Counted from the stretch's first letter, positions 1 to 10,349 are shown. The stretch: DNA of 64,000 nt from JAKZVK01 sp965261065 (GCA_965261065.1 OZ253444.1:3968001-4032000); one strand, 5' to 3'. The notes: generated from the sequence alone by a model not told the origin. Numbers and translations: made by a program.

Positions 1-2
1 TC

Positions 3-1886
3 GATGGCGCGGTGATCATGGTCGAGAACTACGTACGGCGCTTGCGGGAGCGACACAGCCGGCCCGCGGACACGGCGCACTACAGCCTGGAAGAGATCCG
101 AGGCGCGGCGCACGAAGTCGCCTGGCCGATTCTGATGGGCGTCGGAATCATCATTGCGGTGTACGTCCCGATTCTGACGCTCGAGGGTTTGGAAGGTCGC
201 ATGTATCGGCCCATGGCGGTAACGGTGTGCTCGGCGCTGCTTGGCTCACTGGTGCTCACGCTAACGTTCGTGCCCGCGGCCGCGCGAATCCTCATCCGCC
301 CCAGCGCTCGCGAACGGCGCGAGCCGGTGCTCGACCGTATTCGAGGCGTTTACGCGCGCATACTGCAAGGCGCACTCAAATATCGCTTGGTGGTCGTTGG
401 GTTGGGGGCGGTGGTAGTGGCGGCCGCCCTTGGGTCGCTGGCCTTCATCGGCACTGAGTTCATGCCGCGGCTCGATGAAGGGTCGATGCTCGTGCAGACG
501 CTCAAGCTGCCCAGCATTTCTCTGACTGAATCGACGGAGATGGGCTTTGAGGTCGAGCGCAAGCTTCAATCGCTGCCCGAGGTGACCAGCGTCGTGACCA
601 GGACCGGCCGCCCCGACTTGGCCACCGAAGCAATGGGCATCTACGAAGCGGACGTATACATCGGGCTGAAACCGCAGGACGAGTGGACCACCGCCACGGA
701 CAAAGAGGGCCTGATCGAGGCCATGTCACGCGAGCTTTCGGCGATTCCCGGCATCGTTTACAACTTCACCCAACCGATGGCCATGCGGTTGGACGAGACG
801 ATCTCCGGGGTCAAAGCCGATGTGGCGGTCAAGATCTTCGGCAATGACGCCGACACGCTCGACCGCTTGGCCGATCAAATCCTGCCCGTCATCAGCCGTG
901 TTCCCGGCGCCGCTGACGTACAGAAGCAGGTGTTCTCGGGCGCGCAGGAGTGGCAGGTGCACATCAACCGCACCGAGCTGGCGCGCTACGGCCTGAACGT
1001 GGCCGACGTGCGGGACCTGGTGCAGTCGGCCGTCGGCGGCAAAGGCGTCAGCGAGCTGATCGACGGGCGTCGCCGTTTTCAGATCGTCGTGCGGCTGCCT
1101 GAAGATTATCGCAAAGACCGCCAGGCGCTGGGCCGGCTGCTGCTGAACGCACCCGGTGGAGAACTGGTGCCTCTCTCGAGAGTGGCGGAGATTCGTCAAA
1201 CCAGCGGCCCCGAGAGGGTGCAGCGCGAAAACAGCCAGCGGCGCATCGTCGTGCAATCGAACGTGCGCGGGCGCGACTTGGGTAGCTTCGTCGCCGAGGC
1301 GCAGCAGCGGGTCGCCGAGGGCGTCACCCTGCCGATCGGCTACTTCATTCGCTGGGGCGGGCAGTTCGAGAACCAACAGCGCGCCATGCAGCGGCTGTCT
1401 CTGGTCGTGCCGGGCGTGCTGCTGATCATCTTCTTTCTGCTGTTCTCGACTTTCGGGTCGGTGCGGCAATCGTTGCTGGTGCTGTTGATCGTGCCCTTCG
1501 CCAGCGTGGGCGGCATCGCGGCGCTATGGATGAGGGGGATGAATCTCAACGTCTCGGCGTCGATCGGTTTCATCGCGGTCTTCGGCGTGGCGATTCTCGA
1601 CGGCGTAGTGCTGGTCTCGACCACCAATCGCCTGCTGGCCGAGGGCCGTGCCGTGCGGGAGGCCGTAGTTCATGCCGCCTCGATCCGCCTGCGGCCGGTG
1701 GTGATGACGTCGTTGGTGGCCGGGCTGGGCTTCCTGCCGATGGCTATCGCCACGTCAACTGGCGCAGAAGTGCAACGCCCTCTCGCGACGGTCGTGATCG
1801 GCGGACTGGTCAGCTCGACCTCTCTCACGCTTCTACTGCTGCCCGTGATGTTCCCGTGGTTCCACCGCGGCCGGAAACAGGACTAG
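3..1886 (+). CDS. Heavy-metal efflux RND permease (CusA/CzcA type), 3' part
   Basis: Inner-membrane proton-driven pump of the HME-RND family, which exports metal ions through a periplasmic adaptor and an outer-membrane channel. The reading frame is open from the first bases of the window (DGAVIMVEN, a family-typical stretch), so the start and roughly the first 400 residues lie upstream; about 627 residues are visible. The hydrophobic block near the start, the periplasmic segment beginning GTEFMPRLDEGSM, and the terminal cluster of membrane helices containing GFIAVFGVAILDGVV all match the second half of these pumps. No adaptor gene follows, so it is probably encoded upstream. The exact metal cannot be inferred. 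Family assignment is firm. Confidence 0.93.
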   Translation, partial: DGAVIMVENYVRRLRERHSRPADTAHYSLEEIRGAAHEVAWPILMGVGIIIAVYVPILTLEGLEGRMYRPMAVTVCSALLGSLVLTLTFVPAAARILIRPSARERREPVLDRIRGVYARILQGALKYRLVVVGLGAVVVAAALGSLAFIGTEFMPRLDEGSMLVQTLKLPSISLTESTEMGFEVERKLQSLPEVTSVVTRTGRPDLATEAMGIYEADVYIGLKPQDEWTTATDKEGLIEAMSRELSAIPGIVYNFTQPMAMRLDETISGVKADVAVKIFGNDADTLDRLADQILPVISRVPGAADVQKQVFSGAQEWQVHINRTELARYGLNVADVRDLVQSAVGGKGVSELIDGRRRFQIVVRLPEDYRKDRQALGRLLLNAPGGELVPLSRVAEIRQTSGPERVQRENSQRRIVVQSNVRGRDLGSFVAEAQQRVAEGVTLPIGYFIRWGGQFENQQRAMQRLSLVVPGVLLIIFFLLFSTFGSVRQSLLVLLIVPFASVGGIAALWMRGMNLNVSASIGFIAVFGVAILDGVVLVSTTNRLLAEGRAVREAVVHAASIRLRPVVMTSLVAGLGFLPMAIATSTGAEVQRPLATVVIGGLVSSTSLTLLLLPVMFPWFHRGRKQD

Positions 1887-1940
1887 CCAGGTCGGGGTTG
1901 CGTCGTGAAGACCCGACGGAAGAGGCGGATTGAAAAGTAG

Positions 1941-1960
1941 GGGCACGGCATGCCGTGCCC
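1941..1960. repeat. 20-bp perfect palindrome, copy 1
   Basis: A perfect self-complementary 20-mer, GGGCACGGCATGCCGTGCCC, lies 54 bases after the RND pump stop. The identical palindrome recurs at 21372-21391, also between genes. It could act as a transcription-ending hairpin or be part of a dispersed intergenic repeat. No T-tract follows it. Confidence 0.7.
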
Positions 1961-2023
1961 GCTTGCCCCAACACGCAGGCGCATCGCTCCGCCTCGGCGA
2001 AGGAACTCACTCTGACCGTCGTT

Positions 2024-2075
2024 CCACCAGCCCAAACCGGACCCGAGTCCGCGAAGCGGACGGACGGATGTTAGC
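2024..2075 (+). repeat. Dispersed ~50-bp intergenic repeat, copy 1
   Basis: This block recurs in inverted orientation at 21541-21591 with about two differences. Its core contains an internal dyad around TCCGCGAAGCGGA. Both copies lie about 80-150 bases from the same 20-bp palindrome, so they look like parts of one dispersed non-coding repeat family. The surrounding 1887-2226 stretch shows no convincing gene. Confidence 0.65.
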
Positions 2076-2226
2076 TTAGCCATCTGAGTTGTTTTGTCAA
2101 GGGGGAATCGGCGGTTGTTTGTGGACGAGCTGCACAGCAAGGATCACAGGTTGTCCACAGCGTCACGGCAGGTGTTTCAACAGTGGGGAACCGCGTCGCC
2201 GAAGAGTCTCGAGGTAGAGCGACTCC

Positions 2227-2730
2227 TCATAGGGCTTGCGGCCGGCAACGATACAGAATCCGTATCCACTTGAAGGCTAGCCCTCGCACCGCCGCATGGT
2301 GATCCTGGCCCTTGGATCGTTGCTGTTCGCAATAGGCCCGCGCCCATGACGATCGGCGTACCGAGAAGGCGGCAAATGCGTGGAACGTCTGCCGCAGAAA
2401 TTTCGGACAGGCCCAGCGAACATGCACCCAATCTTGCTTGCCACTTCGCTCCCGCACCGGCGCGATGCCACTCGCGGTCTGAACTTCGTTCGCGTTCTGG
2501 AAACGCTCGCGGCGGCTGCCAAACGCCGCCAGCAAACGCGGCGCCAACGCCGCTCCCGCCCCCGGCAGTCCTTCCAAGAAACCGAAATCCTCGTGGGCCG
2601 CCGTCAGCTCCTCAATCTTCGTCTCCAACTCGGCGATCCCTCGCTGCAACTGCCACAACACCGCCACCAGGGTGAGTACCATCGCACGCCCCGGTTCCCA
2701 AATCGCCTCATCCTTCGTCAGCGGCAGTCA
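2227..2730 (-). pseudogene. IS110-family transposase, C-terminal remnant
   Basis: The minus-strand frame reads continuously from about 2730, with no start codon before an upstream stop, to the stop at 2227. It matches the C-terminal Transposase_20 part of IS116/IS110/IS902 transposases: a coiled helix (AELETKIEELTAAH), the GLPGAGAALAPRLLAAFG helix-hairpin-helix-like segment, and a C-terminal stretch containing SGIAPV. The N-terminal DEDD catalytic domain is absent, so this is a decayed fragment. It differs clearly in sequence from the IS110 gene at the right end of the window. Confidence 0.8.
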
Positions 2731-2949
2731 GGCCAAGAGCCTAACTGACAGTGCCTTACAGGGTGCGGATGGCGATCAGTTGACACGGCTCCCGGAGGGC
2801 CTCACCCGGCCACCGGCTGGCCTCAGCCTGAACCTTGGCCTAGCGAACCAGGGCAGGTGATCAGCTCCTCAGGCCCTTGACCATCCGGGCGAGCCCTCGG
2901 GCGAAACTCGACGAAGTCGGGAAGTCGGGGGGAAGTCGGCCACAGGCTA

Positions 2950-3261
2950 CTACTTCTCAAATACAGTCCCCAAGTCGCGCTCAAAATCTTCCAGATCGTA
3001 TTGAGCCGGGACTCTCCGGGCACGGGCGTAATCCATCATCTCCCACAGCGACACGCCGGCCTCTTTCGCGACCCGGGCGAGGCTGACCTTGCGGTCCCCG
3101 TACAGCCGAGCGTAGTGGTCCAGTTTCCATTCCCCGATCGCTTTGGCGAGCAGCCGGCGCACCGTCGTCGAGCGGTCGGCCTGCTCGACGTTCTCGATCA
3201 TCTCCAACTGGCTTACCAACTCCCCGGGAAGCCTTGTTCCGACCATCTGTTCTTTCTTCAT
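2950..3261 (-). CDS. UPF0175-type small protein (putative antitoxin)
   Basis: About 103 residues. The frame extends further upstream, but the start at 3261 is chosen because a GGAGG ribosome site lies 7 bases before it. The N-terminal part (LPGELVSQLEMIENVEQADRS) looks like a ribbon-helix-helix DNA-binding segment. The C-terminal part (LYGDRKVSLARVAKEAGVSLWEMMDYA, then a YDLEDFERDL tail) matches the UPF0175 family, whose members are often antitoxins of VapBC-like modules. No PIN-domain toxin gene is visible next to it, so it is either an orphan or has another regulatory role. Confidence 0.72.
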   Translation of the reverse strand: MKKEQMVGTRLPGELVSQLEMIENVEQADRSTTVRRLLAKAIGEWKLDHYARLYGDRKVSLARVAKEAGVSLWEMMDYARARRVPAQYDLEDFERDLGTVFEK

Positions 3262-3462
3262 CCTTTTGCCTCCCGATTCCTGCCGGCCCCATCGAGAAAG
3301 GAACGCCCTGAAGACTTTGACGTCGTAGGACTTGCCCTTCTCCAGTTCGGCGGTGTCTTGCGAATGCAAGAGCTATTTGCGGATTTGTGGGGCCATGGGC
3401 CCTGAATTGAGCCGATGAGACCCATGAGGCCCGCTTGCGCTGTGCGGGTCTGCTCATCGATG

Positions 3463-4716
3463 CCGATCTTTTCCGACAGCCGCCCGGTTGACGCCACGGC
3501 CACCGGCGGCCCCACCCACGACGTCCTGGTCGGCAGACAACCGATCTTCGATCGAGACCTCAAGGTCGTCGCCTACGAATTGCTGTTCCGGGCAGGCACG
3601 GCGGACGGGACCGCCAACTTCAGCAACGCCGATCAGGCGACCGCGCACGTGCTCATCAATACGTTCGTCGAAATCGGGCTCGACACGGTTGTCGGCACCA
3701 AGCGAGCCTTTCTCAATTTCACGCGGGACTTTCTCACACAGGACTACGGCCACGTCTTCCCTCCCGATCGCGTCGTGCTCGAGGTGCTCGAAGACGTAGC
3801 CGTCGATGAGGATCTGATTCAAGGGATCCGAAGTCTTGTCGAACGAGGCTACACCATCGCGCTGGACGACTTCACGCATCAGCAGAATCTCCTCCCTCTG
3901 CTCGAGTTCGCGAAGATCGTCAAGGTCGACCTGCCGGCCGTCGATCCATCGGAGATGGCGGAACACGTCGCGTCCCTGCGCAAGCGCGAGGTCCTGCTGC
4001 TGGCCGAGAAGGTTGAAACCGAGGAGGAGTTCGAGGAGTGCAAGCGGCTTGGGTTCGACTACTTCCAGGGTTTCTTCCTGTGCCGTCCCAATACGGTTAG
4101 CGGCCGGCGAAGCCCGGTCAACCGGCTCGCCGTCTTTCACCTGCTCGCGGAGTTGAAGCGCCCGGACGTCGAGTTCACCGAGCTTGGGCGATTGATCATG
4201 AGCGACGCGGTGCTCAGCTACAAGCTACTGCGGCTGAGCAACTCCGCGCTGTTCGCGCACCGCTACGAGTTCACGTCGATCGAGCAAGCGGTGCGATATC
4301 TGGGAATGGACGCCATCAGTACATGGGCGGGTATTCTCTTGCTGTCGAGGCTGGACGACAAGCCGCCGGAGTTGCTGAATACGGCCCTACTGCGGGCCCT
4401 GATGTGCGAGGAACTCGGGATCGCGATGGCGTCCTCAGAAGGCTCGACGTTCTTCGTAGTCGGGTTGTTCTCCCTGCTCGATGCCTTGTTGAATCGTCCG
4501 ATGCCTGAGTTGTTAGCGTCACTGCCCCTCGCGGATGGAATCAAGGAAGCCCTGTTGCGCCGCGGCGGCCCCATGGGGGAGGCGTTGCGCTGTGCCGAGA
4601 ACTATGAGAGAGGACACTGGGAGGAGGTCGAGTACGATGGCCTCGGCCGGCCGGCGATCGTTCGGGCCTATTTGAACGCGGTCCAGCGGGCCGGTCAGAT
4701 CAGCACAGCGCTATGA
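3463..4716 (+). CDS. EAL-HDOD signalling protein (YuxH-like)
   Basis: A cytoplasmic two-domain signalling protein of about 417 residues from the chosen ATG; the frame also allows a start at 3415. Residues about 20-200 form an EAL domain. Residues usually needed for cyclic-di-GMP phosphodiesterase chemistry appear present: Glu in ELLFR (about 39), the Asp pair in ALDDF (about 135), Lys in KIVKVDL (about 154) and Glu in AEKVE (about 182). Residues about 215-400 form an HDOD domain, including the characteristic SYKLLRLSNSA. Related proteins regulate motility or biofilm behaviour. Many family members are inactive EAL proteins, so activity is not assured. The gene stands alone and is followed by a hairpin. 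Confidence 0.88.
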   Translation, partial: PIFSDSRPVDATATGGPTHDVLVGRQPIFDRDLKVVAYELLFRAGTADGTANFSNADQATAHVLINTFVEIGLDTVVGTKRAFLNFTRDFLTQDYGHVFPPDRVVLEVLEDVAVDEDLIQGIRSLVERGYTIALDDFTHQQNLLPLLEFAKIVKVDLPAVDPSEMAEHVASLRKREVLLLAEKVETEEEFEECKRLGFDYFQGFFLCRPNTVSGRRSPVNRLAVFHLLAELKRPDVEFTELGRLIMSDAVLSYKLLRLSNSALFAHRYEFTSIEQAVRYLGMDAISTWAGILLLSRLDDKPPELLNTALLRALMCEELGIAMASSEGSTFFVVGLFSLLDALLNRPMPELLASLPLADGIKEALLRRGGPMGEALRCAENYERGHWEEVEYDGLGRPAIVRAYLNAVQRAGQISTAL

Positions 4717-4736
4717 GCCGACGCACGGTCGGTGCA

Positions 4737-4758
4737 GCGTCGAGATGAGTCTCGACGC
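4737..4758 (+). terminator. Hairpin after the EAL-HDOD gene
   Basis: GCGTCGAGA pairs perfectly with TCTCGACGC across a TGAG loop, 20 bases after the stop codon. A smaller CCGAC/GTCGG stem sits just upstream. There is no T-run, so this may be a Rho-dependent or mRNA-stabilising hairpin rather than a classic intrinsic terminator. Confidence 0.45.
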
Positions 4759-5041
4759 CGTAGGGTGAGAGCCGGCGTCACGCTGCTACTCGAACGCGGC
4801 GGTGACGATGTTGCTGCAAGGCGTCGGCGACACAGACCTGCACCGTCAGGCGGGCCCGACGGGATTCCCGGCTTGCCGGCCCTCATACCAACCGCCCCTC
4901 CAGCCGATACAAGGGATAGCAGTCTGTGCGCGCGGCTCTGTCGGCACGCCCTGAGACCGACGACGGTCGCGAGCCCCCCGGGGTGCCCACCGGACACCCG
5001 GCCCAGGCCGCTTCCAACCCGAAACCGCCGATGTGGAAAGT
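4759..5041. other. Intergenic stretch without recognised gene
   Basis: GC-rich sequence between the hairpin and the histidine kinase region. Open frames cross it but none resembles a protein family. A GGAAAG-like ribosome site just before 5042 belongs to the leader reading frame described next. Confidence 0.5.
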
Positions 5042-5176
5042 ATGGGCGTAACTGCCGGGGAAAACGGCGCCCCGCCGCCATCACACAGCTATCCCGAGCC
5101 GGAGTGCTCCGTCTATGGGCAGGCAGTGAACGAGTATCTCGGCGACGACTCCGAGGAAAACCGCGCCCGCCTCTAG
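5042..5176 (+). pseudogene. Probable original N-terminus of the histidine kinase, ended by TAG
   Basis: An ATG at 5042 with a GGAAAG-like site opens a 44-codon frame ending at TAG 5174-5176. It is in the same frame as the histidine kinase that follows. Reading through the TAG as a sense codon (CAG to TAG is one transition) gives an uninterrupted amphipathic segment (NRARL-x-LLTRELAAQRV) leading directly into the kinase. The likely explanation is a nonsense mutation in the 5' end of the kinase gene. A true short leader peptide is the alternative. Confidence 0.5.
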
Positions 5177-5323
5177 CTGCTCACCCGCGAGCTGGCCGCC
5201 CAGCGCGTCCCCATCGCCGAGGCGAGCACGGCCCTTTGGGAAGCCGCCAAGCCGTACCTTCTGTCCGCGCCCGACGCCGGCCGCTCCTCGTCGCTCGACA
5301 CCATTCTCGACATCGAGCGCGAG

Positions 5324-6850
<1,527 letters not shown>

Positions 6851-6859
6851 GCAGAAGCG

Positions 6860-7462
6860 ATGACCAAGATCTTACTTGTGGATGACGAGCCCGATGCCAT
6901 CAGCGCTCTCGAGTTCCGGCTCAAGGCCGCCGGCTACGAGGTCTTCACCGCGGAAAACGGGGTGAAGGCGCTGCAGGCGCTGCAGGAAACCAAGGTAGAC
7001 CTCGTGTTGGCCGACTTCATGATGCCGGAGATGAACGGGCTTGAGCTGGCCCGCATGGTCAAGGGCAGCGCGAAGATGTTCGACACGCGCGTCATCCTGT
7101 TCTCGTGCAACTCCGACCCCGAGTTTCGCAAGCGCGCGATCGAGTTGGGCGCGGTCGATTTCCTGTCGAAGACGGAGGGCTACCCGTCGATTGTCAAGCG
7201 CGTTTCCGAGGTGGCGCCGGTCGCGGAAGAGACGCAGGCCGGCGCCGAAACGGTCGTGCGCGACCAGCTCCACAGCTTGGCTCTCAGCTTGGTCGATATG
7301 TTGCACATGGCCGGTTCGCCGTCCGCACTACCGGAGCCCACGCGTTACGCCCTCGACTCGGCCCGGCGCATCGCGGACGACATCGAGCGCCTAACGGGTA
7401 CCGGCGGAGAGGCGACGGAGTCCGAAGAGGAGACGGCGCAGCCTGCCGAATCACGGTCGTGA
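6860..7462 (+). CDS. Response regulator with C-terminal helical extension
   Basis: 200 residues. The N-terminal receiver domain (about 1-120) has the acidic pair in LLVDDEP, the phospho-acceptor Asp52 in VLADFMMPEMNG, and the conserved Lys104 in FLSKTEG. The rest is a helical region of about 80 residues with no DNA-binding or enzymatic signature, ending in an acidic tail. It is likely phosphorylated by the adjacent PAS kinase, with which it forms an operon. The output partner is unknown. Confidence 0.88.
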   Translation: MTKILLVDDEPDAISALEFRLKAAGYEVFTAENGVKALQALQETKVDLVLADFMMPEMNGLELARMVKGSAKMFDTRVILFSCNSDPEFRKRAIELGAVDFLSKTEGYPSIVKRVSEVAPVAEETQAGAETVVRDQLHSLALSLVDMLHMAGSPSALPEPTRYALDSARRIADDIERLTGTGGEATESEEETAQPAESRS

Positions 7463-7476
7463 GAATTGCGGGCCAC

Positions 7477-7491
7477 GGCCCCGGAGGGGCC
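7477..7491 (+). terminator. Short GC hairpin after the response regulator
   Basis: GGCCCC and GGGGCC pair across a GGA loop 14 bases after the stop codon, with no T-tract. Possible end of the kinase/regulator transcript. Confidence 0.35.
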
Positions 7492-7778
7492 AAAGATCAT
7501 AGCAGCCCGTGGCAGAAGTACGATGCCTCACTTCGGGGATTGTCACCCTTTTTCGCGCCGCCTTGGAATCAACAACTTTCACCGGCGTCCGAGCGAGAAA
7601 AAGGGCTGACTGTCCCCAGGGCACACTTCTACCACGGGCTGATAGCCCACGGTTTTAACAGTGGGAAAGGTGACGGAACACGAGGAGCCCTGGAAGGGCG
7701 ATACAACCGGTTTGGAGCATACACCGACCGCAACGTACCCTCCGCTTTCCAACCGATAAGGCATCAGGAGGACAAGCC
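7492..7778. other. Intergenic region upstream of the second response regulator
   Basis: No coding frame resembling a family. It presumably carries the promoter of the next gene. Only the strong ribosome site AGGAGG, 7 bases before the ATG at 7779, can be pointed to directly. Confidence 0.5.
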
Positions 7779-8189
7779 ATGACCGACGTTGACGACAAAC
7801 CCCGCATCCTGATCGTCGACGACGAAGAAGACGTGGTCAAGCCCGTCGCCTTTCGTCTGGAGATGCAGGGCTTCGAGGTCCTCATGGAACCCAACGGGGA
7901 ATTGGGCTTTCAGACCGCTATCTCCGAGGAGCCCGACCTGATCCTGCTCGACATCATGATGCCGGGCATCGACGGCCTGACGCTGTGTTCGATTCTCAAA
8001 GAGCGCGAAGACACGCGCGACATCCCCATCATCATCCTCACCGCGAAGACGACCATCGGCGACGTCGAAAAGGCCTTCGCCGCCCACGCGGACGACTACA
8101 TCGCCAAGCCCTTCGACTGGCCTGAGCTGTTCGGCAAGATCAACCGCTGCTTGGCGCAAGAGAAGCTCCCCGCCGGGCCGCAAGCCTGA
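7779..8189 (+). CDS. Single-domain response regulator (CheY-like)
   Basis: 136 residues forming only a receiver domain: acidic patch in LIVDDEED, phospho-acceptor Asp58 in LLLDIMMPGIDG, Thr in LTAK, Lys110 in YIAKPFDWPEL. A strong AGGAGG ribosome site sets the start. It probably works in the same phosphorelay as the PAS kinase 1 kb upstream, but it has its own leader region. With no output domain it acts through protein contacts. Confidence 0.9.
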   Translation: MTDVDDKPRILIVDDEEDVVKPVAFRLEMQGFEVLMEPNGELGFQTAISEEPDLILLDIMMPGIDGLTLCSILKEREDTRDIPIIILTAKTTIGDVEKAFAAHADDYIAKPFDWPELFGKINRCLAQEKLPAGPQA

Positions 8190-8396
8190 GCCATGATCAT
8201 CGAATGACAGGTGGATGGGGCCTCAGCCGTAACGTCAAGGTCTTGCAAGGTCCTGGCAGCCCGTGGTGAGATCCCCGCCAACATCTCTCGAGCCCTGAAA
8301 GGTGCGACTCAACCCCTGCCACGTGCCGCCGCATCCGGCCTCCCGCTTAGCCGCGTTATGGCGCACGCGCCGGTCAGGCTTAGGTAGAATTGGATC

Positions 8397-8612
8397 ATGA
8401 CCCGAGAGTTCGACGTGGTGGTGGAACGGGACGAGGGCGGCTATTACGTTGCGTCTGTTCCTGCCCTGCGAGGTTGCCACACGCAGGCGAAGTCTCTCGA
8501 CAAGCTGATGTCCCGCATCCAGGAGGCAATCGAGTTGTGCCTGGAGGTTGAGGGTGAGCCGGCGGAGGGCCTTGAGTTTGTCGGTCTTCAGCGTGTTCGG
8601 ATCAGCGCATGA
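8397..8612 (+). CDS. hicB: HicB-family antitoxin
   Basis: 71 residues with the partial RNase-H-like HicB fold: VVERDEGGYYVASVPALRGCHTQ followed by a helix (LMSRIQEAIELCLE). It should bind and neutralise the HicA mRNA interferase encoded immediately downstream, and HicB proteins often repress their own operon. The stop overlaps the hicA start (ATGA). There is no separate DNA-binding tail, as in short HicB forms. Recognition is firm. Confidence 0.9.
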   Translation: MTREFDVVVERDEGGYYVASVPALRGCHTQAKSLDKLMSRIQEAIELCLEVEGEPAEGLEFVGLQRVRISA

Positions 8613-8832
8613 GCCGCTTGCCCAGTGTTACGGGCAAGCAGGGCATCGCGGCCCTCGCGCGGCTGGGTTTCCAGCGGATTCGGATTCGGGCAGCCACCAC
8701 TACCTGCGCCACGCAGATGGCCGTACAACGGTCGTGCCCGTCCACGCTGGCGAATCGATCGGGCCCGGTCTTCTGTCCAAGATTCTCCGGGACGCTGAGA
8801 TCACGAAGGCAAAACTGGCCGCGAACCTTTGA
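8609..8832 (+). pseudogene. hicA: HicA mRNA interferase gene, one-base frameshift
   Basis: The frame begins MSRLPSVTGKQGIAALARLGF with an ATGA overlap to hicB. It continues to FQRIRIR and then must shift to give GSHHYLRHADGRTTVVPVH, which contains the catalytic His of HicA toxins. The correct spacing is restored by adding one G to the GGG at 8698-8700. The rest of the domain is normal to the stop at 8832. Either the toxin is inactivated, leaving an orphan antitoxin, or the base was lost in sequencing. Confidence 0.85.
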
Positions 8833-8955
8833 CGTTGAGTGCTTTAACAGCCCGCACTCCACAGGCTTCGCCTGCGGCTCCCGCAGCGAGCGGCCCGGAG
8901 CGGATCCGGGCCGCGCCTGCAGCTTGGGTGTGGTCAGACCACCACTATTCGGTGA

Positions 8956-8969
8956 CTGTCACCGATATC
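8956..8969 (+). repeat. 14-bp inverted repeat flanking the IS island, left copy
   Basis: CTGTCACCGATATC occurs here and, inverted, at 20186-20199. The two copies lie just outside the insertion-sequence island. The left copy is itself part of a GGTGACTGTCACC dyad. Confidence 0.5.
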
Positions 8970-8989
8970 ACCTACTGACGTTCTATATC

Positions 8990-9234
8990 CTACTCTGCCG
9001 CCCGGTCACAGTTCGCTCGTATCTGGCGCACTAGTTCCTTCAAACCACGCAGTGCCTCTCCAAGCTCCTCATCCTTAACTCCACGTAACACTCGGCCCTC
9101 CGCCAATCGATCTAACACGACCCACATCTGTTCTTCAGTCCACCTATCGTAACACGTCCTAAGATTCGCAGCTACTTCAGACCGACCTAAACCTGGCAGT
9201 ACGCGCAGCCCCTCCAAATGCCTGTACAGCTGTC
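8990..9234 (-). pseudogene. C-terminal fragment of an unrecognised protein, cut by IS630 copy A
   Basis: The minus-strand frame runs out of the IS630 end and continues for about 80 residues to a stop at 8990. It is rich in Leu, Arg and Glu helices (for example RWTEEQMWVVLDRLAEGRVL), so probably an all-helical C-terminus. The upstream part of the gene is missing beyond the insertion sequence. No family recognised. Confidence 0.5.
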
Positions 9235-10285
9235 TATTGAGTCCCGCATAATATCCCGTCACTCGAAGCAAAGCGAAGACTGTTTCCAGAAGGCCGTGAT
9301 CAAACGCGGTTTGCGGTGCATGCGGCGGAGTGCCTTGCGGACCCGCTCGTTCAGCTCGCCGTAGTCCTTCGGACAGACGTTCGGCAACTCGTGCTGCTTC
9401 CAGTAAGCCCAGATGTATTCCACCGGATTCAACTCCGGCGCATAGGGTGGCAAGTACTCGGTTGCGATGTGGCCTTCGGAGAGTTGGATGAACTCTTGCA
9501 CCAGGCGGCTACGGTGCGCCGGCAGCCGGTCCCAGACGATCAGCAGCGGCCGATCGATATGACGTACCAACGCCTTGAGAAAGTCGATCACTTGCTCTTT
9601 GCCGATCGCACCGGGATAGAGCCGAAAGTAGAAGTTACGCAGCGTCAGCCCCGCCGAGACGGAAAGCTTCTCCCAATTGAAGTTAAACTGCAGCACCGGT
9701 GTTTGGCCGCGTGGCGCCCAGGTGCGGCAGCGATGCGGCTTCTGACTCAATCCGCTTTCGTCGATGAAGACGAGCGTACGGCCTTCGTTGTGGGCTTTTT
9801 TTTAATGCGCGTCCAGGTCTTGCGCTTCCAGGTGCGGATCTGCTCTTCGTTGCGCTCGCGCGCCTTTCCGACCGGGCGTTGCGGGCTCCAGTCGAGCGCT
9901 CGCAGGATCTTCCAGACGTGGCCTTCGTGGTAGTCGACCCCGAACTCGTCTCCGATCAGCCGAGCCACCCGCGGACAGCTCCACAGGGGCGTGGGGAAGC
10001 CGTGGGCTTGCGGGCCTTCCAGCAACAGCGACGTCAGGCGTTCGCGTTGTGCGGCATCGAGGAGCGGCTTGCGTCCGGCGCGCCCGGCCTGGCGGAGTCC
10101 GGCCGCACCCTGCTCGCGGTATTGCCGCCGCCACGCACTGACGGTTTGGCGAGCGACTTTCAGCCGTCTTGCCGTCTCGGACTGATTGTGGCCTTGGTCG
10201 AGCAGCCGCATCGCTTCGAAACGGCGCTTCTCCAGGGCCTTGAAATCCCGCTTCACACCTTTGGGGTTGCCCATACATATATAGA
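9235..10285 (-). mobile_element. IS630-family element, copy A, right end truncated
   Basis: One terminal repeat is intact at 9235 (TATTGAGTCCCGCATAATATC), next to the expected TA target. The other end stops just after the transposase start region and lacks about 41 bases, including the second terminal repeat, that are present in copies B, C and D. The element is therefore an end-deleted copy and is probably immobile on its own. Confidence 0.85.
9259..10274 (-). CDS. IS630 transposase, two frames joined by -1 frameshifting (copy A)
   Basis: OrfA runs from the ATG at 10274 to 9747: a helix-turn-helix (SETARRLKVARQTVSAWRRQY) plus the winged-helix part. OrfB runs to 9259 and carries the DDE catalytic domain: FIDESG, then IVWDRLPAHRS, then YAPELNPVEYIWAYWK. 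The frames overlap at a run of eight A on the coding strand, giving the A_AAA_AAG slippery motif; a -1 shift there yields a full protein of about 338 residues. Programmed frameshifting is known in this family. Missing terminal sequence suggests the element is stranded. Confidence 0.85.
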
Positions 10286-10349
10286 GCGAGATTTCCATTG
10301 GGCGACCACCAGCTACGGTTACTCTGTTCCGATAGCGGTATCCATTCTT
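10286..10349. other. 64-bp junction sequence between two insertion sequences
   Basis: Unique sequence squeezed between truncated IS630 copy A and IS1380 copy 1. It does not continue the kinase fragment found on the other side of IS1380 copy 1, and the IS1380 target duplication expected on this side is absent. It looks like the scar of a deletion that removed the front of the kinase gene. Confidence 0.5.

Noticed and set aside
2346..2748. Plus-strand frames over the IS110 remnant
   Set aside because: They are antisense to a recognisable IS110 C-terminus and show no homology of their own.
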